The notes beneath the pieces are model-generated. The model did not search any database. It saw only the letters and a list, made by a program, of their open reading frames with translations, and was not told where the DNA came from. Source: Thermoleophilia bacterium (GTDB taxonomy: Bacteria; Actinomycetota; Thermoleophilia; Miltoncostaeales; Miltoncostaeaceae). Taken from it: a stretch of DNA of 25,074 bases. The position numbers were made by a program, and so were the translations under genes. Shown here in pieces: positions 7,287 through 12,704 of the stretch (the first letter of the stretch is position 1; every line of letters starts with the position of its first letter). The stretch spans positions 1-25,074 of the forward strand of contig JAOTZF010000004.1 of NCBI GenBank assembly GCA_029861485.1. Direction: 5' to 3'.

Positions 7287-8032
7287 GGACGTCTGCCCGC
7301 CGCGCCCTGTTGCTCGCCGCCGCCGGTGTGCTGACTGTGGCGCCCGCAGCGATGGCAGCTGCCGAGGAGGCCGCGCCGGCCCCGGCTCAGGCCACTGTGG
7401 CGACATCCGCCGACCAGGTCTCGCCGAGCGGTCACGACGAGTTGAAGCAGTGGCTCAGGCAGCAGAAGATCCAGTCGCTCGCCACGCGGCCTCAGCGCGG
7501 GCTCGCGGCGGGGGCCCGCGACGATCCGCCACGGAAGCCTCCGGCCAGACCCCCGAAGCTCAAATGCACGCAGGCGGCTGTCGGCGCCTACGTCCGGCGC
7601 TACACCGTGGCGTTCAATCGCGGCAAGGCAAAACGGCTCAAGCGGTTCTTCACCCGGACGAGCGTTCCGGTTGCTCGCGGGGAAGAGGGAGGGCTGGTCG
7701 TGCTCGACGGCAACGCGCGCGGCTTCCGCTGGTACACGGTCTCTGCGACCCGACGCGGGCTGACCAAGAGCGCGCGCGGCTTCTTCCTGGGTCGCACGCG
7801 CTCCAAGGTGCTGCGCTACATCTCCGTCCGCCGCACGCGCGCCGAGCGCCTCAGGTTCGTCACTGTGACCGGCTTCGAGCCGCTTGAGATTGGGGGCGCT
7901 CCCCACGCGGGAGTCGCGTTCCTGGTCCGCAGGCGGGCGGGTGACCTGCTGCCCCGAAAGCGCTGGCGCACGCTCCAGGGCAAGGCCTTGATCGACTGCC
8001 AGTCGGGGAGGATCTCCGCCTTCAGCATCTAG
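7283..8032 (+). CDS. Unknown secreted protein coupled to the LCP gene (249 aa)
   Basis: I do not recognise the family. The N-terminus is a clear Sec signal peptide (MRTSARRALLLAAAGVLTV..., likely cut after AMA near residue 25). It is followed by an Ala/Pro-rich linker to about residue 90 and a basic globular region. Only two cysteines follow the signal peptide, in KLKCTQAAV and LIDCQSGR, at the two ends of the mature domain, so they could form one disulfide. The C-terminal half is rich in Arg and beta-forming residues. It starts by ATGA overlap with the LCP gene, implying coupled translation and a related role at the cell envelope. No catalytic motif seen. Confidence 0.8.
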   Translation: MRTSARRALLLAAAGVLTVAPAAMAAAEEAAPAPAQATVATSADQVSPSGHDELKQWLRQQKIQSLATRPQRGLAAGARDDPPRKPPARPPKLKCTQAAVGAYVRRYTVAFNRGKAKRLKRFFTRTSVPVARGEEGGLVVLDGNARGFRWYTVSATRRGLTKSARGFFLGRTRSKVLRYISVRRTRAERLRFVTVTGFEPLEIGGAPHAGVAFLVRRRAGDLLPRKRWRTLQGKALIDCQSGRISAFSI

Positions 8033-8054
8033 CCGCTGGGTGGTTGGCCCGGGG

Positions 8055-8390
8055 TTAGGCCTTGTCGAGCCCCACGGTCTTCGAGCCCGAGTCGCTCGAG
8101 GACGGGGACGAGTCGGACGAGGAGGAGTCCGACTTCTTGTCGGATCCCGAGCCCGAGTCGCCGTCGTTGCCGCGCTGCTTCGACCCGTAGTCGGTGTTGT
8201 GGAAGCCCGATCCCTTGAAGTGGATCGCCGGCGCGTGCAGGACTCGTGAGATCTTGGCGCGGCCGCGTCGCTTGCCGTCCTCACGAACGCACGTCTCGCC
8301 GGTGCACTCCGTGAGCGGATCGTCGCTCATGCTCTGCATGATCTCGAATGTCTTTCCGCACGTCGAGCACGTGTACTCGTAGAACGGCAC
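8055..8390 (-). CDS. FmdB-family zinc-ribbon protein resembling the redox-regulated chaperone Ruc (Rv0991c)
   Basis: The 111-aa protein has the FmdB putative regulatory fold: MPFYEYTCSTCGKTFE with C8-x2-C11, then C29-x4-C34. This is followed by VLHAPAIHFKGSGFHNTDYG, the family's FKGSGFxxTD signature, and a disordered tail of Ser, Asp and Gly (about 75-105). In Mycobacterium tuberculosis the homologue Rv0991c (Ruc) is described as a chaperone switched on by oxidation of its zinc cysteines, with the same Ser-rich tail. That role is inferred here. The GTG start at 8388-8390 has AGGAGG just upstream (8400-8395). The gene begins inside the 3' end of the glycosyltransferase gene and has its own promoter and a CIRCE-like operator. 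The CxxxxC second knuckle is slightly longer than the common CxxC. Confidence 0.9.
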   Translation of the reverse strand: MPFYEYTCSTCGKTFEIMQSMSDDPLTECTGETCVREDGKRRGRAKISRVLHAPAIHFKGSGFHNTDYGSKQRGNDGDSGSGSDKKSDSSSSDSSPSSSDSGSKTVGLDKA

Positions 8391-9136
8391 GCAACCTCCT
8401 CGTCGAAGCGGGAGTATAGCGACGGGTGATTGGCACTCTCCACCTGAGAATGCCAATCACGATCCCTCGCCGCGAGTGCGGTTGCGACCGCGCGAGTGCG
8501 CACTGCCGCCGCGGACGGCCGCAGCGAATCACCGGCGAGGCGCGCCACGTCCTCGGCGCGGTCTACGTCGTTGAGCGGGCCAAGCTCGACCATGCGGAGA
8601 TCGGCCGCAGCGGCCGCCGCACGCGTCATGTCGATGACGCGGGCCGTGCTCCAGGCGATGCCCTCGAAGACGGGACCGATGTCGGACGCAGCGGCGATCA
8701 GCGAGTAGCCGCCGTCGCCCGACGGACTGATCACGAGGTCCGCGTCATCCTTGAGCGCCGTGAACGCGGCGCCGACGAGGTCGACCGTGACCTCGGGGCA
8801 GTCGGACCCGACGAGCGCCACAGCCGGGTGTCCGTCGCCAAGGCCGCGACGAATGGCGTTCCGCATCCGTTGCCCCAGGTCGCCGTCGGATTGCACGGCG
8901 ACCGCGCAGTCCGGTGGCACCAGTGCGGCGACCGGTCCTCGGTCCTCGGCTCGTGCTACGGCGGCCGACAATTCGAGCTCGCCGGACGACAACGCCGCTG
9001 TAACGTCCAGCAGCATCGCTACGCCAAGCGCGGCGGCCTGCTCGGGTGGGTACGCCGGGCTCAGGCGGGTCTTGGTGCGGCCGGGCACCGGCGCCCGGCA
9101 AAAGACGATGACCGCCGGCCGCGGTCCTGCGCTCAC
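8327..9136 (-). CDS. TIGR04282/DUF2064-type nucleotide-sugar glycosyltransferase-like protein
   Basis: The 269-aa protein matches the GT-A-like family of small glycosyltransferases: VFCRAPVPGRTKTRLSP (11-27), VGSDCPEV (109-116), LVISPSGDGGYSLIA (134-148) and LNDVDRAEDVARL (188-200). Substrate unknown; members often sit in actinobacterial and cyanobacterial operons without a fixed pathway. The GTG start at 9134-9136 overlaps the sigma factor stop as GTGA. The family normally ends near residue 205-215. The last 50 or so residues here are Arg/Ser-rich, are encoded by the promoter, operator and first codons of fmdB (63 nt overlap), and probably have no conserved role. Confidence 0.85.
   Translation of the reverse strand: MSAGPRPAVIVFCRAPVPGRTKTRLSPAYPPEQAAALGVAMLLDVTAALSSGELELSAAVARAEDRGPVAALVPPDCAVAVQSDGDLGQRMRNAIRRGLGDGHPAVALVGSDCPEVTVDLVGAAFTALKDDADLVISPSGDGGYSLIAAASDIGPVFEGIAWSTARVIDMTRAAAAAADLRMVELGPLNDVDRAEDVARLAGDSLRPSAAAVRTRAVATALAARDRDWHSQVESANHPSLYSRFDEEVACRSTSTRARRAERHSRSCRA
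8413..8442 (-). promoter_or_regulatory. Promoter of the fmdB/ruc-like gene
   Basis: On the minus strand TGGAGA (8442-8437, -35-like) is followed after 18 nt by TATACT (8418-8413, five of six bases of the -10 consensus). Transcription would start near 8406, leaving a short leader with AGGAGG at 8400-8395 before the GTG at 8390. The -35 half lies within the CIRCE-like operator, the usual arrangement for repression. The -10 stands out against the GC-rich background; the -35 is moderate. Confidence 0.6.
8430..8456. promoter_or_regulatory. CIRCE-like operator (HrcA heat-shock repressor site)
   Basis: The sequence is TTGGCACTC-N9-GAATGCCAA. The CIRCE consensus bound by HrcA is TTAGCACTC-N9-GAGTGCTAA, so 15 of 18 arm positions and the exact 9-nt spacer match; the three differences are A-to-G at left position 3, and G-to-A and T-to-C in the right arm. 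The symmetry extends outward to a perfect 10-bp repeat (8426-8435 with 8451-8460). It overlaps the -35 region of the fmdB promoter and lies inside codons 227-236 of the glycosyltransferase. The hrcA gene itself is not in the window. Confidence 0.8.
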
Positions 9137-10215
9137 GCGGAGTCGCGCAGGGACTGGGCCTCGGGCAGATGGGCCAGCTTCCGGAGCGTCTTGCTCTCGA
9201 TCTGGCGGATGCGCTCGCGGGTGACCCCGAACTCGCGCCCGACCTCCTCCAGGGTGCGGGGCTCGCCCCCCGTAAGTCCGAAACGCAGCTCGATCACCTG
9301 GCGCTCGCGCTCGGGTAGGGCCTCCAGCACACGGCGAAGATCGCGGCCGCGCAAAGAGTCCGACGCCTCTTCGAAGGGCGACGGGGCGCCTACGTCCTCG
9401 ACGAACGCGGCCAGCTGGGAGTCATCGTCCTCGCCTACGGGTTTCTCCAGGCTGACCGGCAGTTGCGCGATGCGCTGGATCTCGCGAACCTCATCAGGCT
9501 CGAGGCCGAGTTCCTTCGCAATTTCCTCCGGCAGCGGGTCGCGCCCGTTCTGCTGCACCAAGTGGCGCTCCACCTGGACGACGCGATTGAGCTTCTCGGC
9601 CATGTGGACCGGGATGCGGATCGTGCGCGCCTTGTCGGCGATCGCCCGCGTCACAGCCTGCCGAATCCACCAGGTGGCATAGGTCGAGAACTTGTAGCCG
9701 CGGCGCCAGTCGAACTTCTCGACCGCCCGGATCAGGCCCAGGCTGCCCTCTTGAATCAGGTCCAAGAAGGACAGGCCCCGACCCATGTAGCCCTTGGCGA
9801 TGCTGACCACGAGGCGCAGGTTGGCCTCGACCATGTGGGCCTTGGCCTCCATGTCACCGCGCTCGATTCGCTTGGCCAGGCTCACCTCCTGGTCGGCGGT
9901 GAGCAGCGGAACCTTGCCGATCTCGCTGAGATAGAGTCGCAGCGAGTCGAGATTGGGGATCAGGCCCGTGGTGATGGCGGCTTCGGTGGCGGAAACGGGT
10001 TCCCGCTCAACCAACTCGACGCCGGCCTCCGTAAGGCTCTGGTGAAGTCTTTCGACGTCCGCGTCGTTCAGGCCGGCGTCCTGAGCGGCTCCCGCCAATT
10101 CTCGAACCACGACCCAGCCGCGCTCTCGGGCCTCCGTGAGCAGCACGCGGAGGTCATCCGCATCTATACCGACATCCGTCCCCTGAGCTTCTACCCGCTG
10201 AGCGGAGCGCGGCAT
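9133..10215 (-). CDS. sigA: Principal RNA polymerase sigma factor (sigma-70 group 1, RpoD/SigA/HrdB type)
   Basis: Directs core RNA polymerase to housekeeping promoters. The 360-aa protein has all group 1 regions. A region 1.1-like helical segment covers 18-70 and region 1.2 LDSLRLYLSEIGKVPLLT about 89-106. Region 2 spans 127-197, with EANLRLVVSIAKGY, LIQEGSLGLIRAVEKFD and FSTYATWWIRQAVTRAI (the aromatic DNA-melting surface). Region 3 is about 205-280. Region 4 includes LPERERQVIELRFGL and VTRERIRQIESKTLRKL. ATG 10213-10215 is preferred: AAGGGG lies 9 nt upstream, while the TTG at 10224 abuts it. It is the first gene of a unit continuing into the glycosyltransferase (GTGA overlap). N-terminal length is like Mycobacterium-type sigma without the long acidic extension. 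Confidence 0.96.
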   Translation of the reverse strand: MPRSAQRVEAQGTDVGIDADDLRVLLTEARERGWVVVRELAGAAQDAGLNDADVERLHQSLTEAGVELVEREPVSATEAAITTGLIPNLDSLRLYLSEIGKVPLLTADQEVSLAKRIERGDMEAKAHMVEANLRLVVSIAKGYMGRGLSFLDLIQEGSLGLIRAVEKFDWRRGYKFSTYATWWIRQAVTRAIADKARTIRIPVHMAEKLNRVVQVERHLVQQNGRDPLPEEIAKELGLEPDEVREIQRIAQLPVSLEKPVGEDDDSQLAAFVEDVGAPSPFEEASDSLRGRDLRRVLEALPERERQVIELRFGLTGGEPRTLEEVGREFGVTRERIRQIESKTLRKLAHLPEAQSLRDSA

Positions 10216-10262
10216 TTCGGGCAACCCCTTCAGCCTCGGTCTTCGAGCACTAGCTCTTTGTC

Positions 10263-10293
10263 ATTATAGGCGGGCTTGGCGCGACGGCCGCAA
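10263..10293 (-). promoter_or_regulatory. Promoter of the sigma factor gene
   Basis: A perfect TATAAT -10 hexamer (10268-10263, minus strand) stands in an otherwise GC-rich gap. TTGCGG at 10293-10288 could be the -35 with a 19-nt spacer, which is long and a poor match at the last three bases. The start would be near 10256, giving a leader of about 40 nt with the Shine-Dalgarno AAGGGG at 10230-10225. Confidence 0.6.
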
Positions 10294-10361
10294 CCTGGCG
10301 GTCCCGCTGGCGCATTCCGGAGCTTCCGGGCGCGACCGCCCCATTCATCAGGAGGAAACAG

Positions 10362-11342
10362 ATGGGCCAAGCGCAGACCCTCGCTCTGCGGGACCTGCAA
10401 GACAGCGTTCCCCTCGCGAGTTTGGCGCTCAGTCGCGCCGGCGTGACCCGCTCGTCGAAGTCCGTTCGACTTCGACTGCCGGAGGGCGAGCGCGTGCTCT
10501 CGGCGAGCATCGAGTGCTTTGCCGAGTTGAGCGCCGATCAGAAGGGCGTCCACATGTCGCGCTTCGAGGAGATCGTCAACGAGTCCATCGAAGCGGTCGT
10601 CAGCGGGCCGGCGATGGCTATCGACGAGGTGGCCGAGCAGATCGCCCGCGAGGTGGTCAGCCGTCAGAATTCTCGGCGAGGTGAGGCGCAGGTCCGGGTC
10701 GAGTACCCGGTCATGCGAATGACGCCCGTCACCAACCTTCCATCCGAGGAGACCTACCAGCTGATCGCCTCGGCGTCGGCGACGCCCGACGGGGCCAGGC
10801 GCCTCACCGGGGCCTCCGCCCAGGGGATGAACGCCTGCCCATGCGCGCAGGAGCTCGTTCAGGCCCGGGCAGAGCAGGAGCTCGCCACACGTGGCTTCAC
10901 CAGCGACGAGCTCGAGCGAATCTTCGCGGCGGTGCCGGGCGCCACGCACAACCAGCGCTCTCGCGGCACGCTGCTCGTGGGCACATCGAACGGTCTCTCG
11001 ATCGACCCGGACCTGCTCATCGCGATCATCGAGGACGCCATGTCATCGGAGATCTACGAGCTGATGAAGCGTCCGGATGAGCAGTGGGTCGTCGAGAAGG
11101 CCCACCGCCGGCCACGGTTCGTGGAAGACAGCGTGCGGGAGATGATCCGCGGGGTCGTCGACCGCCTGCCCGAGCTTCCGGACGACGCCTTCGTGCACGC
11201 GCACCAGGCCAACTTCGAGACCATTCACGCACATGACGTGGACGCGGACCGATGGGGACTCTTGTATGGAATGCGGCGCGAGCTCGTGGGAGAGCGTGTC
11301 GAGGAGGACGGCCTCACCCCCGAGCAGTGGCTCCGTAGCTAG
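10362..11342 (+). CDS. folE2: GTP cyclohydrolase I of the FolE2/MptA family
   Basis: This metal-dependent tunnelling-fold enzyme opens the guanine ring of GTP as the first step of folate (or, in archaeal MptA, methanopterin) synthesis. It replaces zinc-dependent FolE. The 326-aa protein starts LQDSVPLASLALSRAGVTR, a family hallmark, followed by FAELSADQKGVHMSRFEE (53-70). The metal-binding cysteine region is GMNACPCAQ (155-163, Cys159/Cys161), with later GATHNQRSRGTLLV and NFETIHAHDVDADRWG. AGGAGG at 10350-10355, 6 nt before ATG, gives a strong ribosome site. At 326 aa it is nearer MptA length than typical bacterial FolE2 (about 260-300). Its stop codon overlaps that of convergent plsY. Confidence 0.9.
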   Translation: MGQAQTLALRDLQDSVPLASLALSRAGVTRSSKSVRLRLPEGERVLSASIECFAELSADQKGVHMSRFEEIVNESIEAVVSGPAMAIDEVAEQIAREVVSRQNSRRGEAQVRVEYPVMRMTPVTNLPSEETYQLIASASATPDGARRLTGASAQGMNACPCAQELVQARAEQELATRGFTSDELERIFAAVPGATHNQRSRGTLLVGTSNGLSIDPDLLIAIIEDAMSSEIYELMKRPDEQWVVEKAHRRPRFVEDSVREMIRGVVDRLPELPDDAFVHAHQANFETIHAHDVDADRWGLLYGMRRELVGERVEEDGLTPEQWLRS

Positions 11343-11929
11343 TCCCGCTTGCCCCAGGACACCGCGAGCTCTTCGCCGCGCGCGAGCCGGCCGATGTTCT
11401 TGTGGTGAAGCGCGATCACTCCGATTCCGGCGACGACGGTGAACACTGTCTCGGGCGTGTCCGCGCCCAGCGTGTAGGCCACCGCCGGTAGAGTCAGCGC
11501 TGCGCAGATGCTCGCAACCGAGACCAGCCGGGTGGTGTAGACGATCGCCACCCACACGGGGATCACGAGCGCGGCGGCAAGGGGCACGATTCCGAAGACC
11601 ACGCCGAGGCCCGTGGCGACCCCCTTTCCTCCCTTGAAGCGGAGCCATACGGGGAAGGCATGACCCACCATGGCGAGCGCACCGGCCAGGATGCCCCACG
11701 TCGAACCGGCGATCGCCCCGCCGGCGAGCACCGCGGCAAGCCCCTTGAGGACGTCGACCGCCAGTACCGCCGCTCCGACCTTGGCCCCCATTGCGCGAAA
11801 GACGTTCGTCGCACCCATGCTGCCGCTGCCGATCGCGCGGATGTCGATGCCACGGATTCGGCCGGCGAGGTACCCGGTCGGGATCGAGCCGATCAGGTAG
11901 CCGATGATCAGCGCGAGCGCCTCGGTCAT
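11339..11929 (-). CDS. plsY: Acyl-phosphate:glycerol-3-phosphate acyltransferase PlsY
   Basis: PlsY makes lysophosphatidate by moving the acyl group from acyl-phosphate to glycerol-3-phosphate in the cytoplasmic membrane, the first committed step of phospholipid synthesis. The 196-aa, strongly hydrophobic protein begins LIIGYLIGSIPTGYLAGR. It has the three family motifs: AIGSGSMGATNVFR (the usual GSGNxG has Ser for Asn here), FKGGKGVATGLGV and HHKNIGRLARGEE. ATG at 11927-11929 overlaps the pgsA stop as ATGA, so the two lipid genes are translationally coupled. The stop TAG shares CTAG with the stop of folE2 on the other strand. Confidence 0.95.
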   Translation of the reverse strand: MTEALALIIGYLIGSIPTGYLAGRIRGIDIRAIGSGSMGATNVFRAMGAKVGAAVLAVDVLKGLAAVLAGGAIAGSTWGILAGALAMVGHAFPVWLRFKGGKGVATGLGVVFGIVPLAAALVIPVWVAIVYTTRLVSVASICAALTLPAVAYTLGADTPETVFTVVAGIGVIALHHKNIGRLARGEELAVSWGKRD

Positions 11930-12489
11930 GACTCGGCCGCCATTGGCGGCTCCGGCTCATCGCCGGAAACGAGGCGCTGGCGGGCGAACACGAAGTAGAA
12001 GACGCCGCTCAGAACGGTCAGGACCACCGCGATGCCGAGCAGCCAGGGGTCGATCCACTTCCACGGATGCGGCGCCATCACCGCGAGGATGGCCGCATTC
12101 TGACTCAGAGCCTTGTACTTGCCCCAGCGATTCGCCGGGATGACGAGATTCTCGGTTACGGCCACCATGCGTAGACCGGTAACCGCGAACTCCCGCGTGA
12201 TGATGACCATGGCGATCCACGCGTGGAGGTCTCCCGTCTGGATCAACGCCAGGAGGGCCGCCGTGACCAGCAGTTTGTCGGCGAGGGGATCCAGGAACGC
12301 GCCTGCGACCGTCACCTGTCCCCGGGATCGGGCAAGCCACCCGTCCAGCGAGTCGGTCGCGGCGGCCACGAGATAGAGCGCAGCGGCCTCCCAGCGCAGG
12401 TCCACGAGGATCAGGACCATCACCACCGGGATCAGCAGGATCCGGATTACGGTCACGATCGTAGCCGGGTTGAGCTCCACCTCGCGCAC
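11926..12489 (-). CDS. pgsA: CDP-diacylglycerol-glycerol-3-phosphate 3-phosphatidyltransferase PgsA
   Basis: PgsA condenses CDP-diacylglycerol with glycerol-3-phosphate to phosphatidylglycerol phosphate in the membrane. The 187-aa protein begins LNPATIVTVIRILLIPVVM. It carries the complete CDP-alcohol phosphotransferase signature D46-x2-D49-G50-x2-A53-R54-x8-G63-x3-D67-x3-D71, followed by several membrane helices. The ITREFAVTGLRMVA segment (about residues 97-110) is typical of PgsA rather than of PI- or PS-synthases, which supports this substrate. The start is GTG 12487-12489; no good Shine-Dalgarno is seen at normal spacing. It heads the pgsA-plsY operon. The C-terminus is short and acidic. 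Confidence 0.92.
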   Translation of the reverse strand: MREVELNPATIVTVIRILLIPVVMVLILVDLRWEAAALYLVAAATDSLDGWLARSRGQVTVAGAFLDPLADKLLVTAALLALIQTGDLHAWIAMVIITREFAVTGLRMVAVTENLVIPANRWGKYKALSQNAAILAVMAPHPWKWIDPWLLGIAVVLTVLSGVFYFVFARQRLVSGDEPEPPMAAES

Positions 12490-12704
12490 CGCGCGATCCT
12501 ACGGGCCGCCCTCCTGGTCGATCGCCCGGCTCACGGGCACGGCGATAATTCGCCAGAAGTGCCGTTTCTTTGAGAGTTCTTACGCACTCTCGGGGCATAT
12601 CGGGGGAGAGTCAGCCCGTGCCACGACGGTCTCGCTGTAACGGGCGGGTGCTTCCGGGTTCATGCCTTCGTCGTGAGTAAGACCCCCATCCAGGAGCAGT
12701 AGCC
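12490..12704 (+). other. 215-bp divergent intergenic region; leader of the first propeller gene with inverted repeats
   Basis: No gene is seen here. On the plus strand there is a 6-bp inverted repeat GAGAGT-N8-ACTCTC (12572-12591), with TTGAGA (12570-12575) as a possible -35 but no convincing -10. Nearer the gene, CACGACG (12622-12628) can pair with CGTCGTG (12669-12675), and GTCT (12629-12632) with AGAC (12680-12683). Together these would make an H-type pseudoknot just upstream of the ribosome site AGGAG (12692-12696). The pairings are short and could be chance. It does not match any riboswitch consensus I know. Confidence 0.4.
12496..12501 (-). promoter_or_regulatory. Possible -10 of pgsA (leaderless-type spacing)
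   Basis: TAGGAT on the minus strand fits TANNNT and ends 6 nt before the pgsA GTG, so transcription could begin at the start codon itself. No convincing -35 is seen. Tentative. Confidence 0.3.

Noticed and set aside
8060..8170. Ser/Asp-rich tail of the FmdB protein as a frameshift product
   Set aside because: A disordered Ser-rich tail is normal in this family (as in Rv0991c), and the frame is intact to the stop.
10216..10224. TTG 10224 as start of the sigma factor
   Set aside because: It abuts the AAGGGG ribosome site, whereas ATG 10215 has proper spacing.
8426..10269. Plus-strand open frames opposite the glycosyltransferase and sigma factor genes
   Set aside because: Antisense shadows; the sense frames carry full family motifs.
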